Positions 1-8,392 of a DNA stretch of 48,767 nucleotides are shown here, in pieces. The stretch lies in the NCBI RefSeq assembly GCF_017744015.1, contig NZ_JAGHRA010000022.1:1-48767 (forward strand). The letters are read 5' to 3'. Both the position numbers and the translations under genes were made by a program. Every line of letters starts with the position of its first letter. Positions within the stretch are counted from its first letter, which is position 1. Below the pieces are notes generated by a model that was not told the DNA's origin, made no database searches, and saw nothing but the letters and a program-made list of their open reading frames with translations. Source of the DNA: Paracoccus sp. R12_2. Lineage in GTDB: Bacteria > Pseudomonadota > Alphaproteobacteria > Rhodobacterales > Rhodobacteraceae.

Positions 1-12
1 CGGCGTCGCTCC

Positions 13-1404
13 TTATTTGCGCTCGTCGCGGAAGTGGTAGAGATGGTAGAGGCCCCATTGGCCAAGCCGTCGGAAGGGCGTCTTCCATCCCTCATGCGGC
101 AATTCGGTATTGAAGATCGGCAGGTCGGGGACCGTCTCGCCGGCGACAAGCTGCGCCATGCGGCGGCCGGCCATTGCGGAATACATGACCCCGTTGCCGC
201 CATAGCCAAGCGCGTAGAACGCGCCGGGCAGGTCGGGCAGGCCGGTGATGCGCGGCATCATGTCATGGCTGACATCGACCCAGCCCCACCATGAATAATC
301 CAGATCGATCCCGCGCAGGACCGGGAATTTCCGCGCCATGCCCTCGCGCAGCGCCTTCAGATGCGCCGGGTTGGCGGCGTCGCGCCCGGTGATCGCCGCG
401 CGCGATCCGATCTGCAGCCGGTTGTCGGGCAGCAGGCGGTAATAATGGCGCAGCGTCCGGGTATCGGTCAGCGGCGACAGCTTGCGGATGCCCACCGCGT
501 CCAGTTCGTCCGCGGTCAGCACCCGCGTCACGACGCTGTTCGACATGATCGGCATCAGCCGGTCCTTCAGCCGCGGATGCAGCGCGCGGGGCGCATAGGC
601 CGCTGTCGCCACCGCTACCCGCCGTGCGCGGACGGTGCCGCCCGGCGTGCGCAGATGGTGGATTCCGTCCTTCAGCACCCAGCCCTGGACCGGGCTGTCG
701 GGATGCACCGTCGCGCCCAGTTCGCGGGCCACGCGCAGATAGCCGAAGGCCAGCCGGGCGGCGTGGATGCCGACGCCGTCGGGTTCCCACATCGCGCCAT
801 GCGCCTCGTGGTCGCGGGCGACGGTCCGAAACAGCTCGTCCCGGTCCAGCATCCGCGCGCCATAGCCGAAGGTCTCGTTCAGCAGCCGCGTCTCGGATTC
901 CAGCGCGGGCATCGCGGAGGCCTTGTGGGCGATATAGTAATGCCCGCCGTCCTGTGGCTGGCAGTCGATGCCATGATCGCGGATCAGGCCGCGGAACAGG
1001 TCGAAGGCTTCGACCACCTCGTCATGCAGCGCACGCGCGGCATCAAGGCCCCAGCGGGCGATCCACTGGCTGCGCTTGAGGCGGCCCGAGCTGATCTGCG
1101 CCTGACCACCGTTGCGGGTGGAACAGCCGTAAGCGACACCATTCGCCTCCAGCACCGTGGCCTTGATGCCGTGCATCTTGGCCAGGTGGATGGCGCAGGA
1201 CAATCCGGTATAGCCCGACCCGATCACCGCAACATCGACATCCATATCGCCGGTGACGGGGCCATCGTCATCGGGGATCTCACCCGCCGTGCCGATCCAG
1301 TAGGTCGGCGCGTAATCGCTGCCCGGACCCAGTTTCGGGGCGGTCATGGGATCGTAGAACGGGTCGAACGGCACTGACCCTGCCCTTTTCGCCATTACGT
1401 CCAT
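13..1404 (-). CDS. tauY: Taurine dehydrogenase large subunit TauY (DadA-like FAD oxidoreductase)
   Basis: FAD-dependent amine oxidoreductase of the DadA/glycine oxidase fold. TauY with TauX is the taurine dehydrogenase of Paracoccus and relatives, oxidising taurine to sulfoacetaldehyde and ammonia with electrons passed to cytochrome c. A dinucleotide-binding motif (VAVIGSGYTGLSCAI, about residues 58-72) is followed by an acidic strand end (VLEA), then STRNGGQ typical of the family, and a C-terminal FAD-contact segment (ALGYGGNGVMYSAMAGRRMA). About 463 aa, normal for the family. The start is ambiguous: GTG at 1416 would overlap the tauX stop by four bases, ATG at 1404 is chosen, and ATG at 1395 is also possible. 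It is the last gene of tauKLMXY visible here and ends 12 bases from the window edge. The taurine assignment relies mainly on context (NTF2-like partner, TRAP genes, MocR regulator); another amine substrate is possible. Confidence 0.8.
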   Translation of the reverse strand: MDVMAKRAGSVPFDPFYDPMTAPKLGPGSDYAPTYWIGTAGEIPDDDGPVTGDMDVDVAVIGSGYTGLSCAIHLAKMHGIKATVLEANGVAYGCSTRNGGQAQISSGRLKRSQWIARWGLDAARALHDEVVEAFDLFRGLIRDHGIDCQPQDGGHYYIAHKASAMPALESETRLLNETFGYGARMLDRDELFRTVARDHEAHGAMWEPDGVGIHAARLAFGYLRVARELGATVHPDSPVQGWVLKDGIHHLRTPGGTVRARRVAVATAAYAPRALHPRLKDRLMPIMSNSVVTRVLTADELDAVGIRKLSPLTDTRTLRHYYRLLPDNRLQIGSRAAITGRDAANPAHLKALREGMARKFPVLRGIDLDYSWWGWVDVSHDMMPRITGLPDLPGAFYALGYGGNGVMYSAMAGRRMAQLVAGETVPDLPIFNTELPHEGWKTPFRRLGQWGLYHLYHFRDERK

Positions 1405-1412
1405 TGCGTTTC

Positions 1413-1820
1413 TCACTTGGCCGGCACAGAGGGACGTTGCTTGCGGATCGCCTGTTTCTCGACGATCTGGCCGTCACGGATGCGGAACAGATCGACGCCC
1501 TGCACCTCGGTCCGCGTGCCGTCGGGATTGGTGGCGCGGAAGGTCCACTGGCTGACGCCGCGAGTGCCGTCCTCGGACAGGAAATGGCTGTGATCGGCCC
1601 ACTGGACGTCGGGCATCGCGGTCCAGACACCCTCGAAAGCCTTGGCGATCGCGGGCTTGCCGTCGATCCGGTTGCCGTATTCATTCTCGCCCGCGACGGT
1701 GAAGAATACGCAGTCATCGGCGAAATGGGTCATCACCCCGTCAATGTCGTGGCGGTTGAAGGCGTCGAAGGTGGCCTTCAGGTCGTCGGCGGTCAGTGTG
1801 CGGGTGGTCGTGGCGGTCAT
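1413..1820 (-). CDS. tauX: Taurine dehydrogenase small subunit TauX (NTF2/SnoaL-like)
   Basis: A 135-aa protein of the NTF2/SnoaL (ketosteroid isomerase-like) fold. The N-terminal helix reads DDLKATFDAFNRHDIDGVMTHF, followed by DDCVFF, IDGKPAIAKAF and a C-terminal sheet ending VDLFRIRDGQIVEKQAI, all usual for the fold. From memory, the small subunit TauX of taurine dehydrogenase in Rhodobacteraceae is annotated as a ketosteroid-isomerase-related protein, and it sits directly before tauY as here. The gene follows tauM after 16 bases and overlaps or nearly overlaps tauY, so the two are probably co-translated. No signal peptide is seen, so it should be cytoplasmic. Taken alone the fold would not reveal a function; the call depends on operon position. 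Confidence 0.75.
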   Translation of the reverse strand: MTATTTRTLTADDLKATFDAFNRHDIDGVMTHFADDCVFFTVAGENEYGNRIDGKPAIAKAFEGVWTAMPDVQWADHSHFLSEDGTRGVSQWTFRATNPDGTRTEVQGVDLFRIRDGQIVEKQAIRKQRPSVPAK

Positions 1821-1836
1821 GTGTGGACTCCTTGCG

Positions 1837-3177
1837 TCAGTAGCCCATCATCCGGGGCAGCCACAGGGCGATTTCCGGGAAGATGGCGATGATGAAGATT
1901 GCGGTGACAGAGGCGATCGCGAACGGGATCGCCCGCAGGCTGATCCGCTCGATCGAGATGCCCGAGATGCCCGAGGCGATGAACAGGTTCTCGCCCAGGG
2001 GCGGGGTCTGGAAGCCGACCGACAGGGTGCAGATCATGACGATCCCGAAATGGATCGGATCGATGCCCATCATGTAGGCCACCGGCAGCATGACCGGCAC
2101 CAGGATCATGATCGCGGCCAGCGTTTCCATGAACATGCCGATGATCAGCAGAAGACCGATCACCATCGCCCAGATCAGGTAGATGTTGTCGGTCAGCGAC
2201 AGGATGCCGCCGGCGATCACGCCCGGCACGTTGTTCTCGACCAGGATGCGGCCGAAGATCGTGGCGGTGAACAGGACCAGCAGCACACGCCCGGCAAGCC
2301 AGGTCGTGGTGTCCAGTGACTTGATCATCTGGCGCAGATCCAGTTCGCGATAGATCACCCCACCAACGAACAGCGTGTAGAAGATCGCGACGATGGCGGC
2401 CTCGGTGGGCGTGAAGAAGCCGGAATAGATGCCGCCCAGGATCACCACCGGGGCCAGCAGCGCCCAGAACCCGTGATAGCAGGCCGACAGGATCTTGCCG
2501 ACCGACAGCGGCTCGGACGAGCCGTGGAAGCCGCGCATCCGGCAGCGGATATAGTTCATGGTCAGCAGGCCGCCGGCCATCACCACGCCCGGCAGGAACC
2601 CGGCGATGAACAACTTCGAGATCGACACCGACTGGAACGCGCCATGCGCCTCGATCGCTTCGGGTGGCGGTTGCATGCCCATGGCCGAGATGCCGTAGAT
2701 CACCATCGGGATCGATGGCGGGATGATGATGCCAAGCCCACCTGCCGCGGCGGTCACCGACGCGGCGTAGCCCGCGCCGTACCCCTGCCGCACCATCGCC
2801 GGGATCATCAGCATGCCGACGGCGGCGGTGGTGGCCGGACCCGACCCCGAGATCGCGCCGAAGAACAGGCAGGCCATCACGGTGGCGGCGGACAGCCCGC
2901 CGGTGAACGGACCTGCCAGGCTTTCGGCCACGTTGATCAGCCGCCGCGACAGGCCCGCGGCCTCCATCAGCGCGCCGGCCAGGATGAAGGCAGGCAGCGC
3001 CATCAGCGGGAACGAACCCACCGAGGACCACGCCATCTGCACCATCTTGATCGGGTTGTCGCCCAGATACAGCATCGCGGCCAGCGACGACACGCCAAGC
3101 GCCACGGTGATCGGGGCGCCAAGGACCAGCAGGGCGAAGAAGGCGCCGAACAGGATTTCGATCAGCAGGGAATCCAT
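1837..3177 (-). CDS. tauM: TRAP transporter large permease (TauM, DctM type)
   Basis: Large membrane subunit of a TRAP transporter, 446 aa, with the roughly 12 hydrophobic segments expected of DctM. It carries family signatures such as LFFGAISGSGPATTAAVG, GGLGIIIPPSIPMVIYG, GFFTPTEAAIVAIFY and VGFQTPPLGENLF. It would translocate the organic anion delivered by TauK using the sodium gradient. A longer reading frame extends upstream, but the natural start is ATG at 3177, which shares one base with the stop codon of the small permease gene; translational coupling is likely. Its place between tauL and tauX in an operon opposite a MocR regulator supports taurine as substrate, although the sequence itself does not show the ligand. 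Confidence 0.85.
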   Translation of the reverse strand: MDSLLIEILFGAFFALLVLGAPITVALGVSSLAAMLYLGDNPIKMVQMAWSSVGSFPLMALPAFILAGALMEAAGLSRRLINVAESLAGPFTGGLSAATVMACLFFGAISGSGPATTAAVGMLMIPAMVRQGYGAGYAASVTAAAGGLGIIIPPSIPMVIYGISAMGMQPPPEAIEAHGAFQSVSISKLFIAGFLPGVVMAGGLLTMNYIRCRMRGFHGSSEPLSVGKILSACYHGFWALLAPVVILGGIYSGFFTPTEAAIVAIFYTLFVGGVIYRELDLRQMIKSLDTTTWLAGRVLLVLFTATIFGRILVENNVPGVIAGGILSLTDNIYLIWAMVIGLLLIIGMFMETLAAIMILVPVMLPVAYMMGIDPIHFGIVMICTLSVGFQTPPLGENLFIASGISGISIERISLRAIPFAIASVTAIFIIAIFPEIALWLPRMMGY

Positions 3178-3734
3178 CAGCGTTCCCCCTTCTCGAAGTT
3201 GCGCTTCTCGTCCTCGGCCAGTTCCAGCGCCGCCTGAACGCTGGCCTTGTCGGGATCGGTCGGATCGATGCCGCGCACCAGTTTCAGGTAATTCACCTGC
3301 AGGATCCGCAGCGTCATCAGCGTGAAGGCGATGGGCAGCGCCAGATAGACATGGCGCATCTCCCAACCCAGGGTCTGGGCCTTCACGAACGGCTTCAGCC
3401 GGCTGATGAATTCGATCGATTGCCAGACGAAGACCAGGTTGAATGCGATCCAGAACGCGTCGCCCATCGCCTCGATGACGCGCGCCTTGGTCCGGGGCAG
3501 CGCGTTCAGGTGAAAGGTCACGCGGTTATGGGCAGCGATCCGGGCGGCGTAGGACGCCCCGAAATAGGCGAACCAGACGAACAGGATGATCGACAGCTCC
3601 TCGATCCAGGTGATCGAGAAACCGAAGATCTGGCGGGACACGATCTGCACGAACAGCAGTGTCACGAAGACAGCCAGCAGAACGCGGCAGACATGGCTTT
3701 CGAACCTGTCGAGAAACGACCAGTGCGCAGACAT
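3177..3734 (-). CDS. tauL: TRAP transporter small permease (TauL, DctQ type)
   Basis: Small membrane subunit of the same TRAP transporter, 185 aa. Four hydrophobic helices can be seen: FESHVCRVLLAVFVTLLFVQ, then a segment around WIEELSIILFVWFAYFGAS, another near AMGDAFWIAFNLVFVWQ, and a last one around VYLALPIAFTLMTLRILQ. The motif W-x-E-E-L-S-x-x-L-F-V-W-x-x-x-x-G is the hallmark of DctQ proteins. The tail after the fourth helix is charged and probably cytoplasmic. It is preceded by tauK after a 75-base gap and overlaps tauM by one base. The role is to form the membrane complex with TauM; specificity would come from TauK. Confidence 0.83.
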   Translation of the reverse strand: MSAHWSFLDRFESHVCRVLLAVFVTLLFVQIVSRQIFGFSITWIEELSIILFVWFAYFGASYAARIAAHNRVTFHLNALPRTKARVIEAMGDAFWIAFNLVFVWQSIEFISRLKPFVKAQTLGWEMRHVYLALPIAFTLMTLRILQVNYLKLVRGIDPTDPDKASVQAALELAEDEKRNFEKGER

Positions 3735-3809
3735 GACGGGCCTCCGAATGGGGGCAGCGAAAAAGGACGGGCGGCAAACGGGGACGCGCGGGCCGAGCCG
3801 CGCGCCCGG

Positions 3810-4814
3810 TCAGTCGGCGGCGGGCTCGCGACCCAGCGAGGTCAGGACATTGTCCAGCACTTCCTTGCCGCCGATCTGGTCATAGAACTTGGGCCAGACC
3901 GCCGAGGTGGCCAGATCGATGAATTCCTGCTCGTCATTGGCCGGCTGGGTGATTTCCATGCCGCGATTGACCAGCTCTTCGCGGATCTTGGCCTCTTCGG
4001 TGCGCAGGAACTCTGCCGACGCCTGCGTCGCGGCCTCGCCTGCGGCCAGCACCTGCTGCTGCTCTTCTTCGGACATGCCTTCGAACAGCGCCTCGCTGAC
4101 GATCAGCGGTTCGATCGAGAAGATATAGTGCAGGTCGGTGATGTATTTCTGAACCTCGTCGAACTTCATCGCATAATTGGTCATGTAGGGGTTGTCCTGA
4201 CCGTCGACGACCTTCTGCTGAAGCGCGGCGAACGTCTCGCCCCAGGCCATCGGGGTCGGGTTGATGCCCCATGACTTGTAGGTTTCGATCATGATCTCGT
4301 TCTTCGGCACGCGGACGACCAGACCCTGCAGATCCTCCACGGTCGAGACCGGCTTTTTCGAGTTGGTCAGAACGCGGAACCCCGAATAGCCCCAGCCGAT
4401 GATGCGCACGCCGGCATCCTCGATGGTCTGGTCGATCATCTGCTGGCCGACCTCGCCCTGGGTGATCGCCTCGGCGTCATCCTGGCTGAGGATGACATAG
4501 GGCAGCGTCAGCGTGCCGACCGACGGCGAAAAGGGCGTGATGTTGTTGATCGCGAGGATCGAGAAATCCAGCGTGCCGGTGGCGGCGGCGGTGACGGTGT
4601 CCTGTTCGTCGCCAAGCTGGCCGTTCAGGAACAGCTTGCCGGTCATCTCTCCACCCGACTGTTCTTCCAGCGCGGCGATGAAGGCCAGCCCCAGCGCCTC
4701 TTGCGTACCGCCGGCGCCGTCGCCGACCGCGACGCGGTATTCGGTGGCCGCGGCCGGAACGGCCAGCGCAAGCGCGGCCACGGTGCCGGTCAGCAGGCGG
4801 GTCATATAGGTCAT
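3810..4814 (-). CDS. tauK: TRAP substrate-binding protein (TauK, DctP type)
   Basis: Periplasmic binding protein of the TRAP transporter, 334 aa. A Sec signal peptide is clear (MTRLLTGTVAALALAVPAAA, cleaved near residue 23). The mature part has the DctP pattern: AFIAALEEQSGGEMTGKLFLNGQ, a central GLVVRVPKNEIM strand containing the arginine that normally contacts the substrate acid group (VRVP), and MAWGETFAALQQKVVDGQDNP, where Q-x-x-V-x-D-G-Q-x-N-P is the family signature. Start is ATG at 4814, with an in-frame ATG at 4805 equally possible. It is the first gene of tauKLMXY and faces tauR across 111 bases that hold two GTCCAG repeats. Taurine is inferred from context. Confidence 0.83.
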   Translation of the reverse strand: MTYMTRLLTGTVAALALAVPAAATEYRVAVGDGAGGTQEALGLAFIAALEEQSGGEMTGKLFLNGQLGDEQDTVTAAATGTLDFSILAINNITPFSPSVGTLTLPYVILSQDDAEAITQGEVGQQMIDQTIEDAGVRIIGWGYSGFRVLTNSKKPVSTVEDLQGLVVRVPKNEIMIETYKSWGINPTPMAWGETFAALQQKVVDGQDNPYMTNYAMKFDEVQKYITDLHYIFSIEPLIVSEALFEGMSEEEQQQVLAAGEAATQASAEFLRTEEAKIREELVNRGMEITQPANDEQEFIDLATSAVWPKFYDQIGGKEVLDNVLTSLGREPAAD

Positions 4815-4897
4815 CGAAGTCTCCCTGTTTGTCGTCGCGTTGATCGCGATGCGTGGTGATGCGGCAGAATGTTGCAGGTGCGGCGCCGGAACGATAT

Positions 4898-4925
4898 GTC
4901 CAGTTTGAACCGTTCATAGGTCCAG
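4898..4925 (-). promoter_or_regulatory. Candidate TauR operator: direct repeats of CTGGAC
   Basis: GTCCAG occurs at 4898-4903 and 4920-4925, the same orientation 22 bases apart (CTGGAC read toward tauK). The flanks agree in part (TATGTCCAG and ATAGGTCCAG). MocR/GabR-type regulators including TauR of Rhodobacter capsulatus bind direct repeats, and I recall a CTGGAC core for TauR. The second copy abuts the tauR start codon, which would also allow autoregulation. Confidence 0.6.
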
Positions 4926-6398
4926 ATGTCAGCCCGCATACCCACCGAGATCATCTTTCTGCGCGACGACGAGGCGCCGACGCTGCAGGGTCGGCTGGCG
5001 GCGGCGATCGTGCGGGCAGTTCTTGAAAGTCGCGCCCGTCCGGGCACGCGGCTGCCCTCCAGCCGCAGCCTAGCATCGGCGCTGGGAATCTCGCGGATGA
5101 CGGTGACGCTGGTCTATCAGGATCTGGTCAGCCAGGGATATCTGGAAACCCTGCCGCGTTCGGGGATCGCGGTGGCGGCGACGGTGCCGCATCGGCGCCT
5201 GCGACCGCCCGGCATCCGCCCGCAAGCCGCACGTCCGCCCGACTGGTCGGACTGGCTGTCCGGCCATCAACTGCCGCGCCGGGTGATCCGCAAACCCGCG
5301 AACTGGCGCGACTTCCGGTTCCCCTTCATCTACGGGCAAGCCGATCCCACGCTGTTCGACCACAACGCGTGGCGCGACTGCGCGCGCCGCGCCCTTGGCA
5401 CGCGCGACTTCGCCGATCTGGCCGCGGACCGGTATGGTGCCGACGATCCGCTGCTGATCGACTATATCTGTTCCAACACCCTGCCCCGCCGCGGCATCCA
5501 TGCCCGCCCCGACGAGGTGCTGGTGACACTGGGCGCCCAGAATGCGCTGTTCCTTGCGACCGAATTGCTGGCCCGCGCCGACCGTCTGGCGGTCACCGAA
5601 GAACCCGGCTACCCGGATTTTGCCGAAACGCTGCGCCGCGCGCAAAGCCCCACGACCTTTCTGCCGGTCGATCATGGCGGGCTGAACCCCGACGATCTGC
5701 CCGAAAAGACCAGCCTCGTGATCATCACGCCCAGCCACCACATTCCCACCGGGGCGACGATGCCGCTGGACCGGCGCTGCGACCTGATCGCCCGCGCCGC
5801 CGCGCAGGATTTCCTGATCATCGAGGATGATTACGACTTCGAGATGTCCTATCTGGCGCCGCCCGCCCCGGCCTTGAAGTCGCTGGATCGCGACGGGCGC
5901 GTGGTCTATGTCGGCAGCTTCTCGAAGTCGCTGTTTCCGGGGCTGCGGATCGGCTACATGGTCGGCCCGGCCGACCTGATCGCGCAGGCCCGCGCCCTGC
6001 GGTCGATCATGCTGCGCCACCCGCCCAGTCACCTGCAGCGCATCACCGCCTATTTTCTGGCGCTGGGGCATTACGACGCCCATATCGTGCGGCTGCGGCA
6101 GACGCTGAAGACACGCCGCGCGACCTTGCAGGAGGCATTGGCCTCCACCACGCTGCAGATCGCGGGGGCCCCCAGTTCGGGCGGCTCCAGCATCTGGCTG
6201 CGCGCGCCCGGCGATGTTGACAGCGCCGTTCTGGCACAGCAGCTTCTGACCGACGGGGTGCTGATCGAACCGGGCGCCGTATTCTTCGAGACGCCCCCGA
6301 CCCCCTGCCCGTTCTTTCGCCTCGGCTATGGTTCGATCTCGCAGCGCGACATCCCCGAGGGGATCCGCCTGATCGCCGCGGCGGCAAGCCGCTGCTGA
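4926..6398 (+). CDS. tauR: MocR-type transcriptional regulator TauR
   Basis: A 490-aa regulator with an N-terminal GntR winged helix (about residues 15-80, including TRLPSSRSLASALGISRMTV and DLVSQGYLETLPRSG) joined to a class I aminotransferase-like domain. The PLP-binding lysine is visible as K334 in GSFSKSLFPGLRIGY, and IIEDDYDFE and the NALFLATELL region also fit. Such regulators sense PLP or an amine aldimine rather than catalyse. The position divergent from tauKLMXY and the CTGGAC direct repeats between the two genes match TauR, the taurine-responsive activator. The ATG at 4926 directly follows a candidate binding repeat and has no clear ribosome site. Other MocR proteins (GabR, PdxR, EnuR) are built the same way, so the name depends on the neighbours. 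Confidence 0.8.
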   Translation: MSARIPTEIIFLRDDEAPTLQGRLAAAIVRAVLESRARPGTRLPSSRSLASALGISRMTVTLVYQDLVSQGYLETLPRSGIAVAATVPHRRLRPPGIRPQAARPPDWSDWLSGHQLPRRVIRKPANWRDFRFPFIYGQADPTLFDHNAWRDCARRALGTRDFADLAADRYGADDPLLIDYICSNTLPRRGIHARPDEVLVTLGAQNALFLATELLARADRLAVTEEPGYPDFAETLRRAQSPTTFLPVDHGGLNPDDLPEKTSLVIITPSHHIPTGATMPLDRRCDLIARAAAQDFLIIEDDYDFEMSYLAPPAPALKSLDRDGRVVYVGSFSKSLFPGLRIGYMVGPADLIAQARALRSIMLRHPPSHLQRITAYFLALGHYDAHIVRLRQTLKTRRATLQEALASTTLQIAGAPSSGGSSIWLRAPGDVDSAVLAQQLLTDGVLIEPGAVFFETPPTPCPFFRLGYGSISQRDIPEGIRLIAAAASRC

Positions 6399-6483
6399 AT
6401 TCGCGCATGGCGGTTCTGGACCCGCAGCCGCGCTGCGCCTATGTCTTGGCGCAGCGGAATCCCAGCGCGGGGGCGGCAGGACG

Positions 6484-7308
6484 GTGACCGGCAATCCAGA
6501 CGATATCGAGGCGGCGCGGCAAAGGGCCATTGCGGGCTTCGTCCGCGATCGTTACGGCCCGCGCGGCACACTGCGCCTGCATCGGGCGGTGCTGGGACTG
6601 GATCTGCTGCGCGCGCCCGTCAATGTCGCGCTGTCGCCGGTATTCCTTCTGACACGTCTGGGTGCCTGGGTCTGCGGCAAGGTGGGCTTGCACGCGGCCG
6701 GCGGCTGGCTGGCGCGGCGACGGGTGTTCCTGCCATCAGATCTGGCGCGGCTGCTGCATGACGACCTGACCGCCTTCCTGCGCGCGATGCAGGCCGAAGG
6801 GTTGGCACCCGACATTCCCGACGCAGATCTGCGGCGCGCCGTCTCGGTCTATACCGAAACCCGCAACGCCGTGGCCGAGATCACCACTTCGATGATCGTG
6901 CTGATCGTCGGGGTCGCGATGTTCGGTGCAACGACGCCGGGGGTGATCTCGTTGGCCGGGCCGGTCGCCGAACTGCGCGCGCAGCGCCAGGCCATCGACG
7001 ATTTCGTGCTTGGCAGCGGGCTGGGGCGGCTGTGGAACGGCATGTTTCCGGTCGAACCCAGCGCCGCGCAGGTCGCCGTCACGGGCGTCGCGCTGGCCAT
7101 TGCCGCGTCCGTGGTCACCGCCTTCGCCGGGCTTCTGGCCGACCCGCTGCAATTATGGACCGGGGTGCATCGGCGCAGGCTGATGCGGCTGCTGGCGCGC
7201 CTTGACCGCAAGGCCGAGGCGCCGGGCCTGGAACGCGAACATCTGCTGGCGCGCAGCGGCGATCTGGCCGACGCCGCGCTGACCCTGTGGCGCAGCCTGC
7301 GCGGCTGA
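6484..7308 (+). CDS. Uncharacterised membrane protein
   Basis: A 274-aa protein I do not recognise with confidence. The N-terminal third is Arg/Ala rich with a hydrophobic stretch near residues 40-65 (VALSPVFLLTRLGAWVCGKVG). A strong hydrophobic segment follows around residues 138-160 (TTSMIVLIVGVAMFGATTPGV), and another near residues 200-222 (QVAVTGVALAIAASVVTAFAGLLADP). The C-terminus is charged and helical (HRRRLMRLLARLDRKAE). This suggests an inner-membrane protein with two or three segments and cytoplasmic ends. No catalytic motif is seen. It starts 85 bases after tauR on the same strand and is convergent with the polyamine-type ABC operon, so it could be co-transcribed with tauR. It may belong to a family of unknown function common in Rhodobacteraceae. 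Confidence 0.7.
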   Translation: MTGNPDDIEAARQRAIAGFVRDRYGPRGTLRLHRAVLGLDLLRAPVNVALSPVFLLTRLGAWVCGKVGLHAAGGWLARRRVFLPSDLARLLHDDLTAFLRAMQAEGLAPDIPDADLRRAVSVYTETRNAVAEITTSMIVLIVGVAMFGATTPGVISLAGPVAELRAQRQAIDDFVLGSGLGRLWNGMFPVEPSAAQVAVTGVALAIAASVVTAFAGLLADPLQLWTGVHRRRLMRLLARLDRKAEAPGLEREHLLARSGDLADAALTLWRSLRG

Positions 7309-7332
7309 CGCGAACTGGTCATCGCAATCGGC

Positions 7333-7348
7333 CCGGGCAGACGCCCGG
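7333..7348. terminator. Hairpin between convergent genes
   Basis: CCGGGC and GCCCGG pair across a four-base AGAC loop in the 58-base gap between two convergent genes. No clear T-run follows on either strand, so this is only a modest terminator candidate. Confidence 0.4.
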
Positions 7349-7366
7349 ACCGGCATCCAGCGGAAC

Positions 7367-8392
7367 TTACTTCTGCAGTTCGGTCCAGATCGCGGTCATG
7401 TAGTCGCGCGCGGTGGGCGAACACAGCGGCATCCACTTGCCGTTGGCCAGATGTTCCTCGGGCACGACCATCTCGGGCGCGGCCCGCATTTCGTCGCTGA
7501 AGAATTCCTCGCTGCCGGCGATGCCGTTCGGATATTTGGTGTAATCCGAATTCATCGCGGCATTTTCCGGGTCCATGATGAAATCGAGGAACTGATAGGC
7601 CTCATCGACATTCTGCGCGTCATGCAGCAGCGCGATGCTGTCCATGAACAGCGGATAGCCTTCCTTCGGATAGCCATAGACGACCGCCGGGTTCTGCAAC
7701 CGCGCCCGCATGATCGCGCCCGACCAGTATTCCGACGCCTTCACGTCGCCGCTGCCCATCTTGTCGGACATGCCGTAATCCATCGACATCCATTTGGGCT
7801 TGGCCTCGACCAGCTTGTCACGGACCTTCTTCAGCATCTCCTTGTCCTCGGTGCAGGGCTCGCCGCCCAGATACATCGTGGTCAGATGCATGATGTCGGT
7901 CATCTCGGGGGCGACATTGACCTTGCCCACCAGCTCCTCGGGCGGGTCGAGGAAGATCGCCGAGGTGTTGGGATCGCCGTCATAGGTGTCGGTGTTGACG
8001 CCCATGCCGACCGTGCCCCACAGCCACGGGATCGAATGTGTGCGGCCCTGATCCCACGGCACGTCCACCCATTTCGGATCGATGTTGCCGAAATTCTTCA
8101 GCCGCGCATGGTCCAGTTCCGCAAGCAGCCCCTTTTGCACGAAGATCTGCAGATAGTTGTGCGACGGCACGATCAGATCAAAGCCGTGCCCGCCCGCGCT
8201 GACCTTGGCCATCGAGGTGTCGTTGCTGTCGTAATCGGTAATGGTGACGTCGATGCCCGTCTGGTCTTCGAACTTCTTGATCATCTCGGGGCTGGTATAG
8301 TCGCCCCAGTTGTACAGATTCAGTTGCCCCTCGGCCAGCGCGGGCAGCGCAAGCGCCGAGATGCCGATGGCAAGGATCGCTGTGGTTTTCAT
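7367..8392 (-). CDS. Polyamine-type ABC transporter substrate-binding protein (PotD/PotF family)
   Basis: Periplasmic binding protein of 341 aa with a Sec signal peptide (MKTTAILAIGISALALPALA). The mature N-terminus reads LNLYNWGDYTSPEMIKKFE, the typical opening of PotD/PotF proteins, followed by DLIVPSHNYLQIFVQKGLL and IPWLWGTVGMGVN. Later segments such as WSGAIMRAR and DAYQFLDF-like helices also fit. It is the last gene of a four-gene operon (ATPase, two permeases, binding protein) and overlaps the second permease gene by four bases. Putrescine, spermidine or a related amine is the likely ligand. Its place beside the taurine genes does not prove a link; a sulfonated or quaternary amine ligand cannot be excluded. 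Confidence 0.85.
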   Translation of the reverse strand: MKTTAILAIGISALALPALAEGQLNLYNWGDYTSPEMIKKFEDQTGIDVTITDYDSNDTSMAKVSAGGHGFDLIVPSHNYLQIFVQKGLLAELDHARLKNFGNIDPKWVDVPWDQGRTHSIPWLWGTVGMGVNTDTYDGDPNTSAIFLDPPEELVGKVNVAPEMTDIMHLTTMYLGGEPCTEDKEMLKKVRDKLVEAKPKWMSMDYGMSDKMGSGDVKASEYWSGAIMRARLQNPAVVYGYPKEGYPLFMDSIALLHDAQNVDEAYQFLDFIMDPENAAMNSDYTKYPNGIAGSEEFFSDEMRAAPEMVVPEEHLANGKWMPLCSPTARDYMTAIWTELQK

